Assembly: GCA_030065815.1 (NCBI GenBank)
Contig: JASJCU010000021.1
Span: 1 to 41,868, forward strand
Origin: Gammaproteobacteria bacterium
Lineage (GTDB): Bacteria; Pseudomonadota; Gammaproteobacteria; Chromatiales; Chromatiaceae
Length of the DNA stretch: 41,868 bases
Reading direction: 5' to 3'
Shown here: positions 1-7,654 of the stretch, one piece after another
Position numbering within the stretch: position 1 is the first letter of the stretch
Layout of the letters: each line of letters starts with the position of its first letter
Notes under the pieces: generated by a model
Told to the model about the DNA's origin: nothing
Database searches by the model: none
Seen by the model: only the letters and a program-made list of their open reading frames with translations
Program-made: the position numbers and the translations under genes

Positions 1-1
1 C

Positions 2-349
2 GACCAGGCGCTCAAAGTGACGTTCCAGCCGGCGCTGTTCGATGCCGGCAGCACCGAGCTGAACGCCGGCGCGCGCAAGTACCTCGGCCAGCTCGCCGGC
101 AAACTGCGCGAGAAGCCCAAGCTGCGCGTGCGCGTGTGCGGCGTCGTCGTCGCTGCCGAGCGCCGTCGCGACGACAAGGGCAAGGCCGTCGACAGGCCGG
201 AAGACCTGCTCAAGGTCGCCCAGCTTCGCGCCGATGCCGCCAAGGCCTACCTCGCCAGCCAGGGCGCCGGCGGCCGCCAGCTGCGCCGCTGCCGCCCGTC
301 GCTGGACGCCGGCGCCGACGCCAAGCCGCGCGTCGACATCAAGTTCTGA
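2..349 (+). CDS. C-terminal end of a DUF748-type AsmA-like envelope protein (partial)
   Basis: The frame is open from the window edge to a TGA at 349, so only the last ~115 residues of a larger protein are present. The visible part begins with a stretch of the form FxPALFDAGSTELN, then a helix with KYLGQLAGKLREKPKLRVRVCG, and ends in DIKF. This resembles the OmpA-like tail at the C terminus of DUF748 proteins (large AsmA-related proteins of the Gram-negative envelope), where a beta strand is followed by a helix rich in LA..L..RP.L and then an LxVxG strand. The GTG at 17 is an internal valine codon, not a convincing start. The family call rests on pattern memory. An OmpA-like domain of another envelope protein is the alternative. 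Confidence 0.55.
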   Translation, partial: DQALKVTFQPALFDAGSTELNAGARKYLGQLAGKLREKPKLRVRVCGVVVAAERRRDDKGKAVDRPEDLLKVAQLRADAAKAYLASQGAGGRQLRRCRPSLDAGADAKPRVDIKF

Positions 350-533
350 GCCGACCGCGCCGTCGCCGGCGCGACGCCGCTGACAGTGCGGCAGGCCGGG
401 CGTGCGTTTCGTTCCTGAGCTGCACGCCCCGGCTAACTTTTGCCGACCCGCGACCGCTAAGCCCTGTATGCAGTCCGGCCGGTCGCGGAGATGTCGCGGC
501 GTGCCGCCAACCCAGTACAGGAGTGGCCCCGCG

Positions 534-1703
534 ATGGCGCAAATCGATGTCCCGCAGATCCTGCAGATCATGGTCAAGAACAACGCCGCCGACGTGTTCA
601 TGTACACCGGCGCGCGCATCTCGATGAAGACGCCGAAGGGGTTCGCCCAGCTCGGCGACCCGCTCGAGCCGGGCGACGCCGAACGGGCCGTGCGCGAGAT
701 CCTCAGCGACGAGAAGCTCAAGCAGTTCGAGGAGAACGGCGAGGTCGACTTCTCGCTGTCCTACGGCGGCATCGGCCGCTTCCGCGGCAACGCATTCCGC
801 CAGCGCGGCGAGGCGGCACTGGTGCTGCGCCACATCAACACCGATGTGCCGACCATCGAGAGCCTGAACATGCCGCTGATCCTCAAGGACCTGGTGATGC
901 AGCGCAACGGCCTGATTCTGGTCGTCGGTGCGACCGGGTCGGGCAAGTCGACGACGCTGGCGGCGATGATCGATCACCGCAACTCCAGCGCCGGCGGCCA
1001 TATCCTGACGCTCGAGGACCCGATCGAGTTCATGCACCAGCACAAGAAATCGATCGTCGCGCAGCGCGAGGTCGGCGTCGACACCGCGTCGTTCAGCACC
1101 GGTATGAAGGCCGCGTTGCGCGAGGCGCCGGACGTGATCCTGATGGGCGAGGTGCGCGACCTCGAGACCATGGAATACGCGCTCAAGTTCTCCAACACCG
1201 GGCACCTCGCGCTGTCGACGCTGCACGCCAACAACGCGACGATGACAATGGAGCGGATCCTCGGCTTCTTCCCGAAGGAGGGCATCGAGGCGCAGGCCAA
1301 GCGCATCTCGCAGAACCTGCGCGCGATCATCTGCCAGCGCCTGGTACCGGGCATCAACGGCGGCAAGGTCGCCGCGGTCGAGGTCATGATCAACACCGGC
1401 TATATCGCCGACATGATCGCGAAGATGGAGATCGGCGGCATCAAGGACGCCATCGAGCGCGGCGGCCAGTACAAGATGCAGTCGTTCGACCAGCACCTGG
1501 TCACGCTGTACAAGCAGGGGCGGATCGCGGCCGCGACCGCGATCGAGTTCGCCGATTCGCAGAGCAACGTCAAGATCCAGATCAAGACCGGAGACGCCGG
1601 CAAGCGCCTGAGCAAGGAAGACTGGCAGAGCGGCCTGTCGCTCGAGCCGACCGATCAGGACGGCGACGCCGACGCCGTGGTCGCCGACTTCGGCCGTCCC
1701 TGA
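534..1703 (+). CDS. pilU: Type IV pilus retraction ATPase PilU
   Basis: This 389-residue cytoplasmic ATPase of the PilT/GspE family assists PilT in pulling back type IV pili, for twitching, attachment and DNA uptake. The sequence shows the Walker A motif GATGSGKST, an Asp box around TLEDPIEF, the Walker B region ILMGEVRD and the His box HLALSTLHANNA. GEVRD rather than the GEMRD usual in PilT, together with the long acidic C-terminal tail after the FADSQSN segment, favours PilU over PilT. The ATG at 534 has a CAGGAG ribosome-binding site about 10 bases upstream and gives the MAQIDVPQIL start normal for the family. Upstream ATGs in frame would add an unrelated arginine-rich stretch. No pilT is present beside it in this window. 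Confidence 0.93.
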   Translation: MAQIDVPQILQIMVKNNAADVFMYTGARISMKTPKGFAQLGDPLEPGDAERAVREILSDEKLKQFEENGEVDFSLSYGGIGRFRGNAFRQRGEAALVLRHINTDVPTIESLNMPLILKDLVMQRNGLILVVGATGSGKSTTLAAMIDHRNSSAGGHILTLEDPIEFMHQHKKSIVAQREVGVDTASFSTGMKAALREAPDVILMGEVRDLETMEYALKFSNTGHLALSTLHANNATMTMERILGFFPKEGIEAQAKRISQNLRAIICQRLVPGINGGKVAAVEVMINTGYIADMIAKMEIGGIKDAIERGGQYKMQSFDQHLVTLYKQGRIAAATAIEFADSQSNVKIQIKTGDAGKRLSKEDWQSGLSLEPTDQDGDADAVVADFGRP

Positions 1704-1812
1704 GCGCGTCACCGGGCGTCGCATCGCCGCGTGCCACGCCGCCGCCGCGTCGCGGCCGTGTTACATTGCGTGCCATCTCGATGGCCGACACGGCCGCATC
1801 CGGATACTCGCG

Positions 1813-2352
1813 ATGTCTGCGACACCTCTGCGCCGCACCGCCGCGGCACTGGCACTGTTCGGCCTGGTCTCGCCGTCGACCGTCGTGGCCGCATCGCTGC
1901 AGGGCAGCGAATGGATACCGTTGCGTATCGGCGATGACGCGCTGCCGCCCGACACCGCGGCATTCGTGCAGTTCCACAGCAAGGGCCGGCTGTTGGGCCA
2001 TGGCGGCTGCAACCGCCTGTTCGCCGACTACGACGCGCACGACGGGCGGATCTTCGTCGGCCCGGTCGCGGCGACGCGCATGGCCTGCACCGCCAGTGTG
2101 ATGGCGCGTGAGGCGGCACTCGCCGGCGCACTCGAGAACGCGCGGACGTATCGACGCGACGGCATCCAGCTGGTGCTGTTCGACGCCGCTCAGGTGCCGA
2201 TCCTGGAGCTGCGCCAGACCGACTGGGACCGAGGCCGCGGTCACCGTTCGCCGCGCCGCCGCGTGACTATACTTTGGCAGTCCTGCCGCCCGCCAAGGAT
2301 CTGCCTATGCCGTCACGCAACCGCTCGCGTGCCACGCCCGACCACCCGCTGA
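1813..2352 (+). CDS. META-domain (HslJ-like) exported protein
   Basis: The protein begins with a hydrophobic signal-like segment (about residues 8-27, ending AAS). A META domain follows, recognisable by GSEW near the start, the motif GHGGCNRLFADY around residue 70 and a strand ending near LRQTDWD at about residue 138. META domains occur in HslJ and related envelope proteins linked to stress or antibiotic tolerance; the biochemical role is unclear. After the domain the frame runs on for about 40 arginine-rich residues and ends 46 bases inside the next gene. That tail does not look like part of the fold. Either the stop codon has been lost or the tail is junk. A TATACT box at 2268-2273 could serve the next gene. 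Domain call good, C-terminal boundary doubtful. Confidence 0.75.
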   Translation: MSATPLRRTAAALALFGLVSPSTVVAASLQGSEWIPLRIGDDALPPDTAAFVQFHSKGRLLGHGGCNRLFADYDAHDGRIFVGPVAATRMACTASVMAREAALAGALENARTYRRDGIQLVLFDAAQVPILELRQTDWDRGRGHRSPRRRVTILWQSCRPPRICLCRHATARVPRPTTR

Positions 2353-4157
2353 CCGCGGTCCAGGATGTCCCCGACCTGCGCGACTGGCCGTTCGAACCGT
2401 CGCTGCGCAAACTGCGTCGTTACGTCACGGCGCCGCGCGCGCTGCAGATCCTCGACCAACAACGCGAGGGCGCGTGCACCGGCTTCGGCCTCGCCGCGGT
2501 CGTCGATCTGCTGAACAAGCGCCGCGGCAGCAAGGTGCGGGTCAGCCCGCGCATGCTCTACGAGATGGCCAAGCTGCACGACGAGTGGCCCGGCGAGGAC
2601 TACGCCGGCTCGAGCTGCCGCGGCGCGATAAAGGGCTGGTACAACATGGGCGTGTGCAGCGACGCCAAATGGCCGTATGTCGACGGCAAGCCGGGGTCGC
2701 TGACGGTCGCACGCGCCAAGGCCGCACGTGACAACACGATCGGCGCCTATTACCGGGTGCAGCCGGCGATCGCCGATTTCCATGCCGCGCTCAACGAGGC
2801 CGGCGCGATCTACTGCTCGGCGCAGACCCACAGCGGCTGGCTGCGGCCCAACGCGCGCAGCGGCGTGATCCCGTACCGCAAGACACCGCAGGGCGGGCAC
2901 GCGTTCGCGATCGTCGGTTACAACAGCAAGGGCTTCTGGGTGCAGAACTCGTGGGGCCGGCGCTGGGGCAAGTCGGGACTCGGCCTGTGGTCGTACGAGG
3001 ACTGGCTCGACAACCTGATGGACGCCTGGGTGTTCAGCCTGGCGCTGCCGACGCCGCAGATCTGGCACCTGCCGCAGACCAGCGAGCGCAACCGCAGTGG
3101 CGTGTCGCTGCGCGGCAGCCCGGCGCGCAGCGAGATCGCCGGGCATTTCATCCATGTCGACGACGGCCGTTTCCACACCCGCGGTCGCTACTGGAGCAAC
3201 GCCGGCGACGTGCGCGAGACCGCACGCCTGGTCGCCGGCAGCGGCGCCAAGTACCGCCACCTGCTGCTGTACGCGCACGGTGGCCTGAACTCGCCGCGCG
3301 ACTCGGCGCGGCGCATCGCGGCGATGAAGGAGACGTTCAAGGCCAACGGCATCTACCCGTATCACTTCATGTACGACACCGGCATCGTCGAGGAGCTCAA
3401 GGACGTCGTGCTGCGGCGTGGCGATGCCAGCGCGGCGCGTGCCGGTGGCCTGTCGGACTGGAGCGATCGTCTGCTGGAGTGGGGCACGCGTATCCCGGGC
3501 AGGGCGCTGTGGCGTGAGATGAAAGACGGTGCGCGCCTGCCGTTCCTGCCGCAACGCGCCGGCAGCGAGACGCTGGCGATCTGGCTGACCGAGATGGCGC
3601 GCCGCAACGCGGCGAAGCTCGATGTGCATATCTGCGGTCACAGCACCGGCGCCATCCTGCTCGCGCGCCTGCTCGAGACCATGGAAGACCTCGCACCGAC
3701 GCTGCGCATCAAGAGCTGCACCCTGCTCGCACCGGCCGCGACCACGGACCTGTTCGAGAGCCACTATTACCCGTACCTGGTCGCGCCGCCCGGCACCTTC
3801 GGTATCGACGGCATGCAGGTGATCAACCTCGACGACCGCCTGGAACGCGATGACACGGTCGCCGGGATGTACCGCAAGTCCCTGCTCTACCTGGTCGCGA
3901 ACGCGTTCGAGGAAGACCTGCCGCAGGACCTGCTCGGCCTGCACAAGGACGCCGACGCGCTGCAGGCGCGCGCCAAGATGGCGGCGGTCGCCGACCGCTT
4001 CACCTTGCATGTCGCCGACGGCCAGGTCAGCGACGTCACCGAGAGCACGACCCACAGCGGTTTCGACAACGACGTCAAGACCATGAACCACGTGCTGCGA
4101 ACGATCCTCGGCGCCGCACCGGCACGACCGTTCGATCGCGACACGCTCGATTACTGA
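2307..4157 (+). CDS. Papain-like cysteine protease fused to a serine alpha/beta hydrolase
   Basis: This 616-residue protein has two enzyme domains and no signal peptide or membrane segment. Residues ~20-245 look like a papain (C1A) fold: Gln51/52 and Cys57 in QQREGACTGF, His198 in GGHAFAIVGYN, and Asn214 in VQNSWGRRWG, so the full Q-C-H-N set is present. Residues ~310-600 look like a lipase-type alpha/beta hydrolase: an oxyanion HGG in YAHGGLN (322-328), nucleophile Ser446 in GHSTG, and a candidate catalytic His583 in TTHSGF. There is no inhibitory propeptide before the protease domain. The next gene, 12 bases downstream, encodes a muramidase, so the two are probably co-transcribed. I infer a cell-targeting or lytic role (effector, endolysin-like or predation-related). 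A cytoplasmic housekeeping role cannot be excluded. Domain calls are strong; function is open. Confidence 0.8.
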   Translation: MPSRNRSRATPDHPLTAVQDVPDLRDWPFEPSLRKLRRYVTAPRALQILDQQREGACTGFGLAAVVDLLNKRRGSKVRVSPRMLYEMAKLHDEWPGEDYAGSSCRGAIKGWYNMGVCSDAKWPYVDGKPGSLTVARAKAARDNTIGAYYRVQPAIADFHAALNEAGAIYCSAQTHSGWLRPNARSGVIPYRKTPQGGHAFAIVGYNSKGFWVQNSWGRRWGKSGLGLWSYEDWLDNLMDAWVFSLALPTPQIWHLPQTSERNRSGVSLRGSPARSEIAGHFIHVDDGRFHTRGRYWSNAGDVRETARLVAGSGAKYRHLLLYAHGGLNSPRDSARRIAAMKETFKANGIYPYHFMYDTGIVEELKDVVLRRGDASAARAGGLSDWSDRLLEWGTRIPGRALWREMKDGARLPFLPQRAGSETLAIWLTEMARRNAAKLDVHICGHSTGAILLARLLETMEDLAPTLRIKSCTLLAPAATTDLFESHYYPYLVAPPGTFGIDGMQVINLDDRLERDDTVAGMYRKSLLYLVANAFEEDLPQDLLGLHKDADALQARAKMAAVADRFTLHVADGQVSDVTESTTHSGFDNDVKTMNHVLRTILGAAPARPFDRDTLDY

Positions 4158-4169
4158 GGGGGCAAGGCC

Positions 4170-4739
4170 ATGGCCGAATTCAGCGACGCCTACCGACTCA
4201 CGTCGGCGCACGAGGGGGGTTACGTCAACGACCCGGTGGACCGCGGCGGCGAGACCTACCGCGGCATCGCGCGCGTGCACCACCCCGACTGGTCGGGCTG
4301 GAAGCGCGTCGATGCACAGCGCCGCAAGGCCGGCTTCCCGCGCGTGCTCGACCGCGACGCGGCGCTGCAGAAGGCGGTCAAGGCATTCTACAAGCGCGCC
4401 TACTGGGACCGCTTCGACGGCGACGGCATCCCCGACCAGGCGCTGGCCAATGAACTCTACGACACCGCCGTGAACATGGGCGTGCGCCGCGCGGTGCGGT
4501 TTCTGCAGTCGTCGCTGAACCTGCTCAATCGCAACCAGAAGGACTACCGCGACCTGGTCGTCGACGGCTGGTTCGGCGACAAGACCCTGGCGACGCTGCA
4601 GCTGCTGTTGCGCAAGGACCGCGGCAGTGAGCCGCTGGTCAAGATGATGAACATCCAGCAGGGCGCACGCTATGTCGAGATCATGAGTGGTGATGCGCGC
4701 CAGGAGCGTTTCGCGCGGGGGTGGATCAAGCGGGCCTGA
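4170..4739 (+). CDS. GH108 N-acetylmuramidase with peptidoglycan-binding domain
   Basis: The 189-residue product should cleave the glycan strand of peptidoglycan. The N-terminal motif SAHEGGYVNDPVDRGGET carries the family catalytic glutamate (Glu15), and the first ~95 residues fit glycoside hydrolase family 108 (ZliS-like muramidases). A C-terminal helical part, with VDGWFGDKTLATLQ, fits the linked peptidoglycan-binding module (PG_binding_3 type). There is no signal peptide, as in phage endolysins, GH108 toxins and some type VI effectors, which need another export route. The start ATG at 4170 follows GAGGGGGCAAGGCC. The gene lies 12 bases after the protease/hydrolase gene on the same strand. 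No holin, immunity protein or phage structural gene is visible nearby. Confidence 0.9.
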   Translation: MAEFSDAYRLTSAHEGGYVNDPVDRGGETYRGIARVHHPDWSGWKRVDAQRRKAGFPRVLDRDAALQKAVKAFYKRAYWDRFDGDGIPDQALANELYDTAVNMGVRRAVRFLQSSLNLLNRNQKDYRDLVVDGWFGDKTLATLQLLLRKDRGSEPLVKMMNIQQGARYVEIMSGDARQERFARGWIKRA

Positions 4740-4830
4740 CGGTTCTTCCTGCGCCGAGGCTGTTGGGATCGTTTTGGTTCGCGCTGACGCGCGGGGTTTG
4801 TTTTGAATGCGCTCGGCGGAGCGCGCCCGC

Positions 4831-4864
4831 CCTTCTTTCTTTTGCTTGCCCAAAAGAAAGAAGG
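4831..4864. repeat. Perfect 14-bp stem-loop, left copy
   Basis: CCTTCTTTCTTTTG, a six-base loop CTTGCC, then CAAAAGAAAGAAGG: a perfect 14-bp stem that is pyrimidine on one arm and purine on the other. It forms the inner end of the left inverted-repeat arm. Its loop is identical to that of the right copy (reverse complement), while the stem differs at several positions that remain paired. It may act as a terminator for either convergent gene, but no run of T follows. Confidence 0.85.
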
Positions 4865-5254
4865 CAAAGAAAAGGGCACCCCGAAGGCTTGGTCGGCGCT
4901 GCGCGCCGACTGCCCTGCGCTCCTCGGCACAAAACGGGCGCTGCGGAACTCCCTCGCTGCGCTCGGTCAGACAGTCCTCGCGCTGATCCGTTTTGTACCT
5001 GCGGTGCTCGGCTGCACCAACGGGGACCCCGGGGGCTCCGTAGCCGGTCGTGGCGGTCTCGGGCATAGCCTTCAAACCTGCAGTATGCACCCCAGTCCCG
5101 TTGACGCCGCCGAGCATCGCAGGGGTTTTCGGAGACAAGCGCGTGCATGTCTGAGCGATCGGAGATCGCGAGTTCACGCGCGCCGGAAACGCCGAGAAGC
5201 GCAGGGAACCCCTCGCCAACGGCGAGGGGCAAGTCGTCGGGGGCCTTTCTTTTG

Positions 5255-5288
5255 GGTACTTTTCTTTGGGCAAGCAAAGAAAAGTACC
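5255..5288. repeat. Perfect 14-bp stem-loop, right copy
   Basis: GGTACTTTTCTTTG, loop GGCAAG, then CAAAGAAAAGTACC: a perfect 14-bp stem. Read on the minus strand its loop is CTTGCC, the same as in the copy at 4831-4864. Five stem positions differ between copies and each change is matched on the opposite arm, so the pairing itself appears to be kept. Confidence 0.85.
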
Positions 5289-5420
5289 GCGGGCGCGCGC
5301 CGCCGAGCGCTTTCAAAATCAAACCCCGCGCGTCAGCGCGAACCAAACCCCCATCCACCCCAAATCAGCGCCGGGCTCCAAAACACCAACCGCAGGTACA
5401 CGCCGCCGGCAAATCCCGAT

Positions 5421-7508
5421 TCACACACCCGCATACTGGACCTTGTGCCCGATCCAGCGATGGATCAGCGGCGCGACCCGCTCCGGGTGCTCGTCGAGCA
5501 GGCGGTCGGCCAGTGCCTGCACGTCGGCGACCATGTCCTGGTCGCGCAGCAGGTCGGCGATACGGAACTGCATCTCGCCGGTCTGGCGGGTCCCCAGCAC
5601 CTCGCCGGGGCCGCGGATCTCGAGGTCGCGGCGGGCGATCTCGAAACCGTCGCTGGTCTCGCGCATGACGCCGAGCCGCTCCTGCGCGACCTCGCCGAGC
5701 GGCGGGTGGTACAGCAGCACGCAATGGCTCTGTTGGGCGCCGCGTCCGACGCGGCCGCGCAGCTGGTGCAGTTGCGACAGGCCAAGCCGTTCGGCGTTCT
5801 CGATCACCATCAGGCTCGCGTTCGGCACGTCGACACCGACCTCGACGACCGTGGTCGCGACCAGCAGGTCGATCTGCGCGTCCTTGAACGCGCCCATGAC
5901 GGCCTCCTTGTCGGCCGCCTTCAGGCGGCCGTGCACGAGGCCGACGCGCAGTCCCTCGAGCGCGTCGGCCAGCGCCGCCGCGGTGTCCTCGGCGGCCTGC
6001 GCCTGCAGCGCCTCGGATTCCTCGATCAGCGTGCACACCCAGTACGCCTGGCGACCCTCGCGGCAGGCCAGCGCGACGCGCTCGACGACCCGGTCGCGGC
6101 GGCCGTCGGCGACGACGACCGTCGACACGGGCGTGCGTCCCGGCGGCAGCTCGTCGATCACCGACAGGTCGAGGTCGGCATACGCGGTCATCGCCAGCGT
6201 GCGCGGGATCGGCGTCGCGGTCATGACGATCTGGTGGGGTACCTGCTGCCCGGCGCCCTTTTCGCGCAGCGCCAGGCGCTGGTGCACGCCGAAGCGGTGC
6301 TGCTCGTCGACGATGACGAGGCCGAGACGGGCGAACACGACGTCGTCCTGGAACAGCGCATGGGTGCCGACGACCAGCGGCAGCGAGCCGTCGGCCAGTG
6401 CATCCACGGTAACCGCACGCCGCTTGCCCTTGTTGCGGCCGCTGAGCCAGCCGACGTCGAGCCCGAGCGGTACCAGCCAGTCGCGGAAATTGCGCAGGTG
6501 CTGTTCGGCGAGTAGTTCGGTCGGTGCCATCAGCGCGACCTGGTGGCCGGCCTCGATGCAGGCCAGCGCCGCCAGTGCCGCGACGATGGTCTTGCCGGAC
6601 CCGACATCACCCTGCACCAGGCGCAGCGCCGGATGTTGCTGCCCGAGGTCGCCTTCGATCTGTGCGAGCACGCGTTGCTGCGCGTCGGTCAGCGTGAACG
6701 GCAGCGCGTCGAGCAGGGCGCGCTGCAGGCGGCCGTCGCCACTGAGCGCCGGCGCGCCGCGCTGACGCTGGCGGCGGCGCAGCACGCGCAGACTGAGCTG
6801 GTGGGCGAGCAGTTCCTCGAACGCCAGGCGGCGCTGCGCCGGGTGGCCGGCCGCCGACAACAGGCGCTGCGACTCCTCGGGTGGCGGCCGGTGCAGCAGC
6901 CGCACGGCCGCGGCGAGCGGCGGCATGTGGCGCTCCGCGAGCACGCTGTCCGGCAACAGTTCCTGCAGGCCGCCGCGCTGCAGCTGGTCGAGCGCGCGCG
7001 CGCTGAGGTCGCGCCAGGTCAGCTGGTGCATGCCCTCGGTCGTCGGGTAGATCGGGGTCAGTGCCTGCTCGACCGCGGCCGGTTCACCGTCGGCGACGTA
7101 CTGCACCTCCGGGTGCACCAGTTCGTAGCTCTGTGGCCCGTTGCGCACCTCGCCGAAGCAGCGTAGGCAGGCGCCGCGCGTCATGTTGGCCTGCTGCGCG
7201 GCGCTGAAATGAAAGAAGCGCAGCGTGATGCTGCCGCTGCCGTCGGCAAGACGCACGAGCAGCGAACGTCGCCGCCCGTAGCGGATATCGGCGAGCTCGA
7301 CGTCGCCCTGGATGACCGCCTGGTCGCCCGGACGCAGGCTGCCGATCGGCACGATACGGGTGCGGTCCTGGTAACGCACCGGCAGATGGAACAGCAGGTC
7401 CTGGACGCTGTCGATGCCGAGCCGTGCGAGGCGCTCGGCGTTCTTCGGGCCGACGCCCTTCAGCGTCGTGACCGGCGTCTCGGCGAGCGAAGCGGGTGCG
7501 GAGGACAC
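5421..7508 (-). CDS. recG: ATP-dependent DNA helicase RecG
   Basis: RecG drives branch migration and regression of stalled replication forks. The 695-residue product matches the usual length. The N terminus has the wedge-domain start LKGVGPKNAERLARLGI and an OB-type region with RYGRRRSLLVRLADGSGSI. The helicase core shows Walker A GDVGSGKT, the DEQHRFGV box, TATPIPRTLA, and late motifs TTVVEVGVDVPNA and HQLRGRVGRG. I chose the GTG at 7508 because it gives a start (VSSAPASLAETPVTTLKGVG) of family-typical length; the frame stays open further upstream but encodes arginine-rich nonsense. No strong ribosome-binding site is visible. It is divergent from the HDOD gene, with 146 bases between the starts. 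Confidence 0.95.
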   Translation of the reverse strand: MSSAPASLAETPVTTLKGVGPKNAERLARLGIDSVQDLLFHLPVRYQDRTRIVPIGSLRPGDQAVIQGDVELADIRYGRRRSLLVRLADGSGSITLRFFHFSAAQQANMTRGACLRCFGEVRNGPQSYELVHPEVQYVADGEPAAVEQALTPIYPTTEGMHQLTWRDLSARALDQLQRGGLQELLPDSVLAERHMPPLAAAVRLLHRPPPEESQRLLSAAGHPAQRRLAFEELLAHQLSLRVLRRRQRQRGAPALSGDGRLQRALLDALPFTLTDAQQRVLAQIEGDLGQQHPALRLVQGDVGSGKTIVAALAALACIEAGHQVALMAPTELLAEQHLRNFRDWLVPLGLDVGWLSGRNKGKRRAVTVDALADGSLPLVVGTHALFQDDVVFARLGLVIVDEQHRFGVHQRLALREKGAGQQVPHQIVMTATPIPRTLAMTAYADLDLSVIDELPPGRTPVSTVVVADGRRDRVVERVALACREGRQAYWVCTLIEESEALQAQAAEDTAAALADALEGLRVGLVHGRLKAADKEAVMGAFKDAQIDLLVATTVVEVGVDVPNASLMVIENAERLGLSQLHQLRGRVGRGAQQSHCVLLYHPPLGEVAQERLGVMRETSDGFEIARRDLEIRGPGEVLGTRQTGEMQFRIADLLRDQDMVADVQALADRLLDEHPERVAPLIHRWIGHKVQYAGV

Positions 7509-7654
7509 CGGGCGAGCATACGTAACGCCCGTTCCGCCAACAAGCCTGGCAACAGCCGGCCTCAAGTCGCTGGCCGGCACAGCCGCTACCGGTAGAGGGA
7601 CCACGCCCCGCAGCAACCGCGAACCGGCTGTGGCGACACAGGAATTCACAACGG

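Larger units (their letters stand above)
4740..5420. repeat. Gene-free stretch with ~105-bp inverted repeat arms (4773-4877 and 5243-5351)
   Basis: No credible gene fits here; the open frames are arginine- and proline-rich shadows of repeats. The left arm (4773-4877) and the reverse complement of the right arm (5243-5351) align along their length. The first 28 positions are identical (TTTGGTTCGCGCTGACGCGC and the following GGGTTTG), followed by matching GCGCTCGGCGG and GCGCGCCCGC blocks and then a hairpin. Between the arms lie further self-complementary segments, such as 4892-4911 and the perfect CCCCTCGCC/GGCGAGGGG stem at 5211-5231. The element lies between the convergent ends of the muramidase gene and recG. 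Similar AAAGAAAAGTA-rich repeats occur in intergenic regions of other GC-rich gammaproteobacteria. That comparison is from memory. Confidence 0.8.

Noticed and set aside
5211-5231. Possible terminator stem CCCCTCGCC/GGCGAGGGG
   Set aside because: It is a perfect stem but lies within the inverted repeat element, has no T-run and sits far from either gene end, so it is treated as part of the element.
2313-5273. A 986-codon minus-strand open frame opposite the protease and muramidase genes
   Set aside because: It is the antisense of two confident genes and has no start signal or domain.
4803-6515. A long plus-strand open frame of 570 codons starting in the repeat region and running through recG
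   Set aside because: It is antisense to recG over most of its length, has repeat-derived and arginine-rich composition, and no recognisable domain. High GC makes long antisense frames common.
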